From positions 1 to 64,000 of the forward strand of contig CAZMPJ010000010.1 of assembly GCA_964568455.1 (NCBI GenBank): a stretch of DNA of 64,000 nucleotides, in the 5' to 3' direction. Shown here one piece after another: positions 40,514 through 49,300 of this stretch. Made by a program: the position numbers and the translations under genes. Numbering within the stretch: the stretch's first letter is position 1; every line of letters starts with the position of its first letter. This DNA comes from CAZMPJ01 sp964568455. Lineage in GTDB: Bacteria; Margulisbacteria; WOR-1; O2-12-FULL-45-9. Under the pieces are notes generated by a model. That model did no database searches, was not told where the DNA came from, and saw only the letters and a program-made list of their open reading frames with translations.

Positions 40514-42021
40514 TGAGCCCAATGAGAGATATAAAAGTTAAATTGCTGGTCAATATTGGGGAAGCGCTTTCTTCTTCGCTAAACCTTGAGGATAGTCTAC
40601 AGTCAATTTTCAAAATTCTTTCTGACCATTTAAAAATGAAACGCGGAACCATTACTTTAGTTGATCCTAATACCAATGAGCTGCATATTGAAATTGCTTA
40701 TGGTTTAAGCAAAAAAGAAAAACAAAGAGGCCGTTATAAAATTGGCGAAGGTATAACCGGTAAAGTGGTTGAAAGCGGAGAGCCTATGATAGTGCCGGAT
40801 ATTGACGCAGAGCCCTTGTTTTTAAATAAAACCAAAGCTCGTAAAGATTTAAAAGAAAGAAAATTTGCTTTTCTTTGTGTGCCAATTAAATTTGGTAATA
40901 AGGTAGTAGGCGCACTTTCGGTTGACCATTTATTTAAAGGTGATATTTCCTATGAAGAAGATATTAAGCTTTTAACTATTATTGCTTCTATGGTGGGGCA
41001 GGCGGTTAAAGTTAGAGAGCTGGCAGAAAAAGATAAGGCGGTAGTGGTGGCGGAAAACGTTAAATTGAAAAACCAACTTAAAGGTAAATATAAGTTTGGC
41101 AATATTATTTATACTTCTTCGGTTATGGATCAGATTTTAAAAGGAGCTCGTCAAGTAGCCCAAACCCAATCAACCGTTTTATTGCTGGGTGAATCTGGAA
41201 CTGGAAAAGAATTGGTTGCTTCAGCCATACATTTTTTTAGCCCGCGAGCAGATAAACCTTTAATTAAAGTAGCTTGTGCTGCTTTGCCAGAAAACCTGCT
41301 TGAATCAGAGCTGTTTGGTTATGAAAAAGGGGCTTTTACCGGAGCAATTGACCGTAAAATAGGACGCTTTGAAATGGCACAGGGCGGAACCATTTTCCTG
41401 GATGAAATTGGCGACCTAACTTTGGCCACGCAAGTAAAATTGTTAAGGGTGCTTCAAGAAAAAGAGATTGAGCGTTTAGGCAGTAGCAAGACCATTAAAA
41501 TTGATGTGCGGGTAATTTGTGCTACCCATTGTGATCTTGAGAAAATGATTAAAGAAAAAAAGTTTCGTGAAGATTTGTATTATCGCATCAATGTGTTTCC
41601 AGTAACTATTCCTCCGCTAAAGCAAAGGAAAGAAGATATTTCTTTACTGACTTCGCATTTTATTCATATTTATAATCGGGAGAGCAAAAAGAAAATTGAA
41701 GGGATCAATCGAGCTGCTTTGGATGTTTTAATGGCTTATGATTGGCCGGGTAATGTGCGGCAGCTGGAAAATATAATTGAGCGGGCGGTTGTTCTTTGTG
41801 ACGATAAATTGATCTATCCAAAACACTTGCCGGCTAATTTAGTTAAATCCCATGTTGAAGTTCCTTCGCAAGAAACTACTTTACCCAAAATCGTGGCCTC
41901 AATTGAAAAACAAAAAATTATTGAAGCTTTAAATCTTCACAAAACTCAGCGCAAAGCTGCTAAAGCGCTTGGCCTAACCGAGCGCATGCTGGGGTATAAA
42001 ATTAGTAAATATAATGTATAA
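40513..42021 (+). CDS. GAF-domain sigma54-dependent transcriptional activator (NifA/NtrC-like)
   Basis: Residues about 1-180 are a GAF sensor domain. Residues about 195-430 are an intact AAA+ activator domain with Walker A GESGTGKE, the sigma54-contact loop GAFTGA (about 273), Walker B GGTIFLDEIGDL, arginine-finger-containing LRVLQEKEIERLGSSK and WPGNVRQLENIIERAVVL. The C-terminus is a Fis-type helix-turn-helix (TQRKAAKALGLTERMLGYKI). It should activate the two sigma54 promoters at 42407 and 44911, which carry the same palindrome as its own promoter. The likely signal is nitrogen status through the GAF domain; this is inference. 502 residues. Confidence 0.92.
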   Translation: MSPMRDIKVKLLVNIGEALSSSLNLEDSLQSIFKILSDHLKMKRGTITLVDPNTNELHIEIAYGLSKKEKQRGRYKIGEGITGKVVESGEPMIVPDIDAEPLFLNKTKARKDLKERKFAFLCVPIKFGNKVVGALSVDHLFKGDISYEEDIKLLTIIASMVGQAVKVRELAEKDKAVVVAENVKLKNQLKGKYKFGNIIYTSSVMDQILKGARQVAQTQSTVLLLGESGTGKELVASAIHFFSPRADKPLIKVACAALPENLLESELFGYEKGAFTGAIDRKIGRFEMAQGGTIFLDEIGDLTLATQVKLLRVLQEKEIERLGSSKTIKIDVRVICATHCDLEKMIKEKKFREDLYYRINVFPVTIPPLKQRKEDISLLTSHFIHIYNRESKKKIEGINRAALDVLMAYDWPGNVRQLENIIERAVVLCDDKLIYPKHLPANLVKSHVEVPSQETTLPKIVASIEKQKIIEALNLHKTQRKAAKALGLTERMLGYKISKYNV

Positions 42022-42370
42022 GTTTTTATTATTTTCTCTTCTCCTGATCTTTTTTACGGCTGGTTGCAATGGTGGTGGGGAACAAAATATTTATGATCTA
42101 GGCCAAACTATTGTTTTAACTTTGGAATCAAACGCTACCACTGGTTATAGTTGGCAGTTGGCGGATCCAATTGACACAAAGGTTGTTGAATTGATATCTG
42201 ATAACTACCTTGCACCGCAGACAGGTCTAGTGGGGGCAGGGGGAGTTGAGGAATGGACATTTAAAGCAATTGGCAAAGGCAAAGCTAAAATTAAATTAGA
42301 ATATGTAAGACCCTGGGAAAAAGATCAAGCCCCGGTTGAAACTCAAACCTTTACCCTTCGCGTTCGTTAG
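42014..42370 (+). CDS. chagasin-type peptidase inhibitor (I42) lipoprotein
   Basis: A 118-residue exported protein: signal peptide MYKFLLFSLLLIFFTAGC with lipobox Cys 18, then one chagasin domain. The three inhibitory loops of the family are present: NATTGYSW (BC loop, NPTTGYxW type), GAGGVEEW (DE loop), and RPW (FG loop). Chagasins block papain-family cysteine peptidases. The ATG overlaps the activator stop by 8 bases, so the two are co-translated, an odd partner for a nitrogen regulator. Target unknown. Confidence 0.88.
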   Translation: MYKFLLFSLLLIFFTAGCNGGGEQNIYDLGQTIVLTLESNATTGYSWQLADPIDTKVVELISDNYLAPQTGLVGAGGVEEWTFKAIGKGKAKIKLEYVRPWEKDQAPVETQTFTLRVR

Positions 42371-42373
42371 TTC

Positions 42374-42385
42374 CACAAAATTGTA
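42374..42385 (+). promoter_or_regulatory. activator site CACAAAATTGTA upstream of torF-amt-glnK
   Basis: One mismatch from TACAAAATTGTA. Its centre lies about 50 bp upstream of the expected sigma54 start site. Confidence 0.55.
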
Positions 42386-42404
42386 TTTTTCCACTTGTTT
42401 TACC

Positions 42405-42421
42405 TTGGCAATAAGATTGCT
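42405..42421 (+). promoter_or_regulatory. sigma54 promoter of torF-amt-glnK
   Basis: TTGGCAATAAGATTGCT: GG at 42407-42408 and GC at 42419-42420, exactly 10 nt between, matching the -24/-12 consensus TGGCAc...TTGCw. Confidence 0.75.
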
Positions 42422-42518
42422 ATGTCTATGGTGTGATCAATCATAAAAAAGGAGGTGACAGCGGGTGAAGAATAATAAACAAAGGTGTCGAATAAAAAAC
42501 ATACTAAGGAGAATAAAA

Positions 42519-43199
42519 ATGAGAAAGATTCTATTTGTTTCAGTGTTGACGCTTATTTTACTAACAAAATTGGCATCTGCTAGCGTAGATGTTAATGCTA
42601 CTTATGTAAGTAAGTATATTTGGAGAGGTTTTGATCTAAATGCTACCCAACCGGCGGTTCAACCAGGAGTGGCTTTTCCGCTTGGTGATGGTGGGGTAAG
42701 TTTGGGGTTGTGGGGTTCTTATAATATTGGGAGCATTAGCCCAAAACAGATGACCGAGTTAGATGCGACCTTGGATTATTCCTTTTCTACATCTGGGGTG
42801 GATTATTCTGTTGGATATACATATTATACTTTTCCAAACCTAACTGGTGTAGCGGCTAAGAGTGGAGAATTTTATGCTGGGCTATCAAATGGTGATTTAC
42901 CTTTTGGTCCTAGCTTAACTTTCTACTATGACCATGATCAAGGAAATGGATTGTATGCCAACCTTTCTGGCGGACATGATTTTAATAAAGTATCGTCCAG
43001 CCTGGCAATTGGTTACAACGCTGGCCAATGGGCTGCTAAATCAGGAACCACTGATATTGCTTTAGGATTATCAACAGAGATTCCGCTTGGAAATATAGCA
43101 ATTACTCCATCTTTGAATTATGTTCTTATTTCAGACACTAGTGTTAACGCGAATTCTAGTGAGTTTTGGTTTGGTATAGATGTTGCCGGAAGTATTTAA
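42519..43199 (+). CDS. torF: TorF family putative porin
   Basis: Signal peptide MRKILFVSVLTLILLTKLASA followed by a 205-residue beta-barrel-like protein with the family opening ATYVSKYIWRGFDLNATQPAVQPGV and alternating aromatic strands to a C-terminal barrel strand. TorF-type genes are repeatedly found beside amt-glnK. It is probably an outer-membrane channel. I chose the ATG at 42519 because AAGGAG precedes it and the signal peptide starts there. An in-frame GTG at 42465 with a strong AAGGAGG would add 18 basic residues and may be an alternative start. First gene of the sigma54-driven operon. Confidence 0.82.
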   Translation: MRKILFVSVLTLILLTKLASASVDVNATYVSKYIWRGFDLNATQPAVQPGVAFPLGDGGVSLGLWGSYNIGSISPKQMTELDATLDYSFSTSGVDYSVGYTYYTFPNLTGVAAKSGEFYAGLSNGDLPFGPSLTFYYDHDQGNGLYANLSGGHDFNKVSSSLAIGYNAGQWAAKSGTTDIALGLSTEIPLGNIAITPSLNYVLISDTSVNANSSEFWFGIDVAGSI

Positions 43200-43217
43200 A
43201 AAGGAGGTGTAGTTAAA

Positions 43218-44480
43218 ATGTTTACAGTAGAATCAAACGCGCTGGCTATTAATATAGTTTGGACTCTTTTAGCGGCTTTTCTGGTTTTCTTTATGCAGGC
43301 TGGGTTTGCCATGGTGGAAGCCGGTTTTACCCGAGCTAAGAACGCGGTCAATATTATGATGAAAAATATATTAGATTTTTCTATTGGTTCGATCGCTTTC
43401 TGGCTGGTTGGTTTTGGCATTATGTTTGGTGCCAGTTTTATGGGGCTTTTTGGGACTGACGGATTTTTGCTTTCATCCGCAAATCCGGGAACACCTGAAG
43501 GTTTGTGGCAGTATGCTTTTTGGATCTTTCAAGCTGTTTTTGCTGCTACGGCTGCCACCATTGTTTCTGGTGCTGTGGCAGGACGTACGAAATTTGTAGG
43601 TTATCTGGTTTACTCGGTTTTTATTACTGCTTTTATTTATCCGGTTGTTGGCCATTGGATATGGGGCAGTGGTTGGTTGGCAAATTTAGGCATGCTTGAT
43701 TTTGCCGGTTCAACCGTTGTGCATAGTGTGGGTGGCTGGGCTGCTCTAGCTGGAGCCATTGTTCTTGGTCCCCGTCTTGGTAAATATAATAAAGATGGTT
43801 CTTCCAATGCTATTCCCGGTCATAGCATTCCGTTGGCAGCCTTAGGTGTTTTTATCCTGTGGTTTGGCTGGTTTGGGTTTAATGCTGGTTCAACAACGGC
43901 TGGGACAAATCTATCAATAGGTCTTATTGCCGTTAATACAAATTTGGCTGCGGCTGCAGGTGCTATTTTGGCTATGATTACTGTTTGGATAAAATACGGC
44001 AAACCTGACGCTAGTATGACTTTGAACGGTGCCTTGGCTGGATTGGTTGTTGTTACCGCTCCTTGTGCATTTATTAGTCCATTAAGTTCCATTATTATAG
44101 GAGCGCTGGCAGGTGTGCTGGTAGTGCTAAGTGTTGATTTTATCGATAAGGTATTACATATCGATGATCCGGTTGGCGCTATTTCTGTACATGGTGTTTG
44201 CGGAGCGCTTGGGACGTTAATGCTGGGTCTTTTTGCGGAAAAAGCCTATGGCGGAGTAAATGGATTATTCTTTGGTGGAGGGCTAACTCAATTCTGGGCG
44301 CAGTTGACCGGTGTTTTAGCTACTTTTGCTTGGGTTTTTACAATCGCTTTAATTGTTTTTGTAACAGTTAAGAAAACAATTGGCTTGCGAGTATCCAGGG
44401 AAGAAGAATTACGTGGTCTAGATATTAGTGAGCATGGAATGGAAGCTTACGCTGGTTTTCAAATTTTTACGAACCAATAG
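43218..44480 (+). CDS. amt: ammonium transporter Amt
   Basis: A 420-residue polytopic membrane protein with about 11 helices. It shows FMQAGFAMVEAGFTRAKNAVNIMMKN, FQAVFAATAATIVSGAVAGR, DFAGSTVVHSVGGWAALAGA (first pore His), FGWFGFNAGST and DPVGAISVHGVCGALGTL (second pore His). It carries ammonium inward across the inner membrane. AGGAGGTG precedes the start, 18 bp after torF; glnK follows 14 bp later and should gate it. Confidence 0.96.
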   Translation: MFTVESNALAINIVWTLLAAFLVFFMQAGFAMVEAGFTRAKNAVNIMMKNILDFSIGSIAFWLVGFGIMFGASFMGLFGTDGFLLSSANPGTPEGLWQYAFWIFQAVFAATAATIVSGAVAGRTKFVGYLVYSVFITAFIYPVVGHWIWGSGWLANLGMLDFAGSTVVHSVGGWAALAGAIVLGPRLGKYNKDGSSNAIPGHSIPLAALGVFILWFGWFGFNAGSTTAGTNLSIGLIAVNTNLAAAAGAILAMITVWIKYGKPDASMTLNGALAGLVVVTAPCAFISPLSSIIIGALAGVLVVLSVDFIDKVLHIDDPVGAISVHGVCGALGTLMLGLFAEKAYGGVNGLFFGGGLTQFWAQLTGVLATFAWVFTIALIVFVTVKKTIGLRVSREEELRGLDISEHGMEAYAGFQIFTNQ

Positions 44481-44494
44481 GAGGTGCGAATGTT

Positions 44495-44836
44495 ATGAAA
44501 CTTATTATTGCTATGATTCAGCCCGAAAAATTGCCGGATGTGAAAAAAGCGCTCTATGATGCAAAGGTTTACAAAATGACAGTGACTAATGTTTTAGGGT
44601 GCGGACAACAGAAAGGATTTACCGAAACCTATCGAGGAGTAGTCCACGAAGTGAACTTGTTAAAAAAGGTTCGGCTTGAAATTGCGGTCAACGAAAACTT
44701 TGTTAAGCAATCTGTTGACGCGATTATCAAGGGGGCACGTGTTGGTAAGATAGGAGACGGAAAAATTCTAGTTCTTCCTTTGCAGGAGTGTATTCGTATT
44801 CGGACCGGGGAAAGAGGAAGTGAAGCTATAGGTTAG
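44495..44836 (+). CDS. glnK: PII signal protein GlnK, lacking the uridylylated Tyr
   Basis: A 113-residue PII protein with KLIIAMIQPEKLPDVKKAL, TVTNVLGCGQQKGFTETYRG, GKIGDGKILVLPL and IRIRTGE. The T-loop reads YRGVVHEVNLLKKVRLEI where enterobacterial PII has YRGAEYMVDFLPKVKIEI, so Tyr51, the uridylylation site, is His here. It should still bind ATP/ADP and 2-oxoglutarate and plug Amt, but GlnD-type modification at that site is impossible. AGGAGGTG precedes it. Confidence 0.93.
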   Translation: MKLIIAMIQPEKLPDVKKALYDAKVYKMTVTNVLGCGQQKGFTETYRGVVHEVNLLKKVRLEIAVNENFVKQSVDAIIKGARVGKIGDGKILVLPLQECIRIRTGERGSEAIG

Positions 44837-44878
44837 TACAAAAATGTGGATATTGGGGCTGAAATATACAAATATGTA
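44837..44878 (+). promoter_or_regulatory. two activator sites upstream of glnA
   Basis: TACAAAAATGTG (44837-44848) and TACAAATATGTA (44867-44878), centres 30 bp apart (about three helical turns), about 60 and 90 bp before the expected start of transcription, a usual place for sigma54-activator sites. Confidence 0.65.
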
Positions 44879-44890
44879 GATTTTGGCCCC

Positions 44891-44904
44891 TTTACCTAGG
44901 TAAA
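44891..44904. promoter_or_regulatory. 14-bp palindrome TTTACCTAGGTAAA
   Basis: A perfect inverted repeat directly upstream of the -24 box of the glnA sigma54 promoter. It may be a further operator; the binding protein is unknown. Confidence 0.35.
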
Positions 44905-44908
44905 GTAC

Positions 44909-44925
44909 CTGGCAATAAAGTTGCT
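44909..44925 (+). promoter_or_regulatory. sigma54 promoter of glnA
   Basis: CTGGCAATAAAGTTGCT: GG at 44911-44912 and GC at 44923-44924 with 10 nt between. Confidence 0.75.
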
Positions 44926-44965
44926 CTTATAATAATAGATCCAAAACAAAGGAGGAGAAGAAACA

Positions 44966-46291
44966 ATGCCAAGTAAAGAAGAGATCCTAAAGTTAGTGAA
45001 AGATAATGATGTCGAGTTCATTAGATTGTGGTTCACGGATTTAAACGGGATTCTAAAGAGTTTTTCGATTGGTAAAGAAGAATTAGAGGGTGCCTTGACC
45101 GATGGGATGGGGTTTGATGGTTCGTCCATTACCGGTTTCCAGGATATTGAAGAGTCGGATATGATTGCGATGCCAGATCCAAATACCTTTGCCATCCTTC
45201 CTTGGAGACCAGAAGAAAAAGCTGTAGCCAGAATGATTTGTGATGTGCTTCAGCCTGGCGGAAAACCTTACGAAGGAGATCCAAGATACATTTTAAGAAG
45301 AGCCTTAAATAAAATGAAAAAAATGGGGTTTGACCATTTTTATGTAGGGCCGGAGCTTGAATACTTTTATTTTAAAGATTCAAAAGGGACCGAGATTCTG
45401 GACGAAGGTGGATATTTTGATTTAACTCCGTTGGACATGGCTTCAAATTTAAGAAGAGACACTATTTTTGCCATGAAAAAGCTGGGGATCAGAATTGAAT
45501 ACTCCCACCACGAAGTAGCGCCATCACAGCATGAAATTGATATGAGATACGATGACGGCTTAAAAATGGCAGACCAGATGGTTACTTATCGATTAACCGT
45601 AAAAGAAATTGCTTCTGCTAATGGGGTCTATGCTACTTTTATGCCCAAACCAATTTTTGGCCAAAATGGTTCTGGGATGCATTGTCATCAATCTTTATTT
45701 AAAGGTAAAACCAATACCTTTTATGATGGCAAAGATAAATACCACCTTTCTAAAGTAGCAAAATCCTATATTGCTGGTATTTTAAAGCATGCGCCAGAAA
45801 TGATTTCAGTTTTAGCGCCGCATGTAAATTCTTATAAAAGATTAGTGCCAGGCTATGAGGCTCCAGTTTATATTGCCTGGTCAAGCAGAAATAGGTCAGC
45901 CTTGGTACGTGTACCAATGTATCAGCCAGGCAAAGAAGTTGCCACTCGCATGGAACTTAGATGCCCGGATCCGTCGGGCAATCCATATCTGCAATTAGCA
46001 GTAATGTTAACTGCCGGTCTTAAGGGGATTGAGGAAGAATATAAATTAGCTGATCCCATGGAGCTTAATCTTTATCACTTAACTGATGAAGAAAGAGCCG
46101 AACGAGGAATTAAATCCCTTCCAGCTGATTTAGGCCAAGCTATTAGCATTGCAGAAAAAAGCGAACTTTTGCGGGAAGCTTTGGGAGATCATAGCTTTGA
46201 ACGCTTTATCGATCTGAAAAAGAAAGAATGGGATGAATTCCGCATTCAGGTAACTGAATATGAAATTAAGAAATATTTGCCGATCCTATAA
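44966..46291 (+). CDS. glnA: glutamine synthetase type I
   Basis: A 441-residue GSI without extra domains: MGFDGSSITGF, YVGPELEYFYF, HHEVAPSQHEID, GQNGSGMHCHQSLF, VPGYEAPVYIAWSSRNRSALVRVP and MELRCPDPSGNPYLQLAV. It joins ammonia and glutamate using ATP. GGAGGAG precedes the start. It has a sigma54 promoter with two activator sites, and gltBD follow, giving a GS-GOGAT block. It differs clearly from the synthetase at 32643, so the two are paralogues with different control. Confidence 0.96.
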   Translation: MPSKEEILKLVKDNDVEFIRLWFTDLNGILKSFSIGKEELEGALTDGMGFDGSSITGFQDIEESDMIAMPDPNTFAILPWRPEEKAVARMICDVLQPGGKPYEGDPRYILRRALNKMKKMGFDHFYVGPELEYFYFKDSKGTEILDEGGYFDLTPLDMASNLRRDTIFAMKKLGIRIEYSHHEVAPSQHEIDMRYDDGLKMADQMVTYRLTVKEIASANGVYATFMPKPIFGQNGSGMHCHQSLFKGKTNTFYDGKDKYHLSKVAKSYIAGILKHAPEMISVLAPHVNSYKRLVPGYEAPVYIAWSSRNRSALVRVPMYQPGKEVATRMELRCPDPSGNPYLQLAVMLTAGLKGIEEEYKLADPMELNLYHLTDEERAERGIKSLPADLGQAISIAEKSELLREALGDHSFERFIDLKKKEWDEFRIQVTEYEIKKYLPIL

Positions 46292-46299
46292 TTGATTTA

Positions 46300-46352
46300 G
46301 GCGGGGCTTTTTTGGCTTCGACACCTTTGGGCCCCGCCAAAAAAAGGTGTCG
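46300..46352 (+). promoter_or_regulatory. gltB leader with mutually exclusive hairpins
   Basis: GGCGGGGC (46300-46307) can pair with GCCCCGCC (46331-46338). Alternatively CGACACCTTT (46319-46328) can pair with AAAGGTGTCG (46343-46352). The second hairpin would bury the AAAGGTG ribosome site 3 nt before the ATG at 46355; the first would free it. Translational control is inferred from the fold only. Confidence 0.4.
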
Positions 46353-46354
46353 CC

Positions 46355-49300
46355 ATGTATAGATATGAAACTAAAAAACTTAATACAGGTCTATATGATT
46401 CGCGCTATGAGCATGATTCATGCGGCGTTGGATTTGTGGTTAATGTTAAAGGTAAGCAGTCTCATGCAATTATCAAGCAAGGCCTAAAAGTTTTAAACCG
46501 GCTGGCTCATCGAGGCGCTGTTGGTGCTGATCCTAAAACCGGTGACGGGGCTGGTATCTTAATCCAGATTCCTCATGAGTTTTATTCTAAAGTTTTAGAC
46601 TTTAAACTGCCTAAAGCAGGAGCTTATGCTACTGGTTTAATTTTCCTGCCTCAAAATAAAAAACTTTATGCCATTTGTAAAGATGTGGTTGAGAAAACCA
46701 TTAAAGAAGAAGGCCAAATCTTTTTGGGTTGGCGAAAAGTTCCGGTTGACAACTCTGTTATTGGCGAAAATGCCCGCAAAACCGAACCAATTATTGAACA
46801 GGTATTTATTGCTAAGGGCGAAAGAGTAAATTCACAACTTGAATTTGAAAAAAGGCTTTATGCTGTCCGCAGGAAGATAGAAAAAGAAATAAGCGCTAAA
46901 GATTTTTATATTATTAGTTTGTCTTCACGTACCGTAATTTACAAAGGCTTGCTTATGCCAAAGCAGGTAAAAGAATATTTTCTTGATTTGCAAGATGAAA
47001 ATATAAAAAGTGCTATTGCTTTGGTCCATTCTCGCTACAGCACTAATACCATGCCCGAGTGGAATTTGGCCCAACCTTTTCGCTTTTTGGCTCATAATGG
47101 CGAGATAAATACTTTACGCGGTAATATCAATTGGATGCAAGCCCGCGGCATTGACGTGATTCAACCAGGCGGAAGCGATTCTGCTTGCTTAGATAATGTG
47201 TTTGAGCTCTTGCTTCTTTCCGGAAGGTCTCTTGCCCATGCCATGATGATGCTGATTCCTCAAGCTTGGGAACATAATAATTTAATCAACAAAGAATTAA
47301 AAGATTTTTATAATTTCCATGCTTGTTTTATGGAGCCTTGGGATGGACCCGCTGCCATTGCTTTTACAGATGGACAAAATGTTGGGGCAATGCTGGATCG
47401 CAACGGTCTACGACCTGCTCGTTACATTATTACTAAAGATAATATGGTGGTGATGGCTTCAGAAGTAGGGGTGTTAGATATTGACCCAGCTAATATTTTA
47501 ACAAGCGGACGACTAGAGCCAGGTAAACTGTTTTATATTGATACTAAAAAAGGAAAAATTGTTGAAGATGAAGCAATAAAACGTTCTTTAGCCAAGAAAA
47601 AACCGTTTGGTAAATGGCTTAAAGAAAATATGATTGAATTAGAAGAGCTTCCCAGGGTTGGCGTAGTTGAAGAGTCTATTCCGTCATTGCAACAGTTCAA
47701 AAACTTTGGCTATACCCGCGAAGATTTCAAATTCTTAATCAAACCCATGGCAGAAAAAGGCAAAGAACCAGTTGGCTCCATGGGCAACCATACTCCGCAT
47801 GCGATTTTATCCAAAAGGCCGCAGCTGCTTTACAATTATTTTAAGCAGCTCTTTGCTCAAGTAACTAATCCGGCTATCGATCCTATTCGTGAAGACGTGG
47901 TTATGAGTTTGGAAAGCTATGTTGGCCCGCAAAAAGATATTTTAAAAGAAAGTGGTCAGCATTGTCATAAACTGCGGGTAAAACATCCGATTTTAACCAA
48001 TGAGGAATTAGAAAGGATTCGTTCTATTCAAAAAAATAGTTTTAAAACCAAAACTATTTCTATATTATTCCAAAAAGACCTGCTAAAAGCCTTAGACCGA
48101 GTTTGTGAAGAAGCAGAACAAGCAATTAACCAAGGTTATTCTTTTATCATTTTAAGCGATCGCGGCAATCAACTGGCTTTGCCAGCTTTGCTGGCGTGTG
48201 GGGCAGTGCATCAGCATTTAATTAAAAAAGCTTTGCGTACCAAAGTAGGTTTAATCTTAGAAAGCGCAGAACCGCGCGAAGTTCACCATTTTGCTTTGCT
48301 ATTTGGTTATGGAATAGATTTAATTAATCCTTATCTAGCTTATGAAGCAATTAGCTATTTAGCGGCTGAAGAAGAGCTTTATTTAGATGAAAAAAGTGCA
48401 ATTAATAATTATCGCAAAGCCATTGAAAAGGGAATCAAAAAAATCCTTTCCAAAATGGGAATTTCTACTTTAAATAGTTATCGTGGAGCACAGATTTTTG
48501 AAGCTTTGGGTTTAGCGGATGAAGTGATTGAGCGTTGTTTTAGAGGAACGGTTTCTCGTATTGGTGGAGTTGGTTTTAATATTATTGCTCAAGAAACTTT
48601 GATGCGCTATCAAGATAATGATTCTGCTATTTTACCTAGCGGTGGGCTGTATCAGTGGAAAAAAGATGGGGAGTTTCAGCTCTGGAATCCGCAGACCATT
48701 GCAGTTTTGCAGGATGCAGTTAAAAATAATGATCATGAAAAATATAAAGAATTTGAAAAATTAATTAATAACCAGTCGCAAAACCCAACTACTTTGCGCA
48801 GTCTTTTAAAAATAAGAGGCGGGAAAAATATTCCAATTGAAGAGGTTGAACCAATAGAAGAAATTTTAAAACGTTTTGCAGTTGGCGCCATGAGCTATGG
48901 TTCTATCAGTGCTCCAGCGCATGAAACCATTGCCATTGCCATGAATCGTATTGGTGGAAAATCAAATACTGGAGAAGGTGGAGAAGATCCAGCTCGTTTT
49001 AATTCTTTGCCTAATGGAGATTCAAAAAGAAGCGCGATTAAGCAAATTGCTTCCGGCCGCTTTGGGGTAACGGGTAATTATTTGGCTAATGCAGATGAAA
49101 TCCAAATTAAAATTGCTCAAGGTGCAAAACCAGGCGAAGGCGGTCAGCTGCCGGGCCATAAAGTAAGTGCGACTATTGCCAGGATTCGTTATACTACGCC
49201 GGGCGTAACTTTAATCTCGCCGCCGCCGCATCATGATATTTATTCAATTGAAGATTTGGCTCAATTAATCTTTGACTTAAAAAACGCTAATCCTAAGGCT

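Noticed and set aside
44137..44152. CGATAAG inside amt as a further sigma28-like site
   Set aside because: No TGAAATTT-like box lies 14 nt upstream, and it is within coding sequence. The same applies to CGATAA at about 25041, 32607, 34167, 41801, 51195, 54929 and 57920.
46300..46345. GC-rich hairpin before gltB as an intrinsic terminator
   Set aside because: The stem is followed by A bases, not T, on the plus strand, so it does not fit a terminator for glnA.
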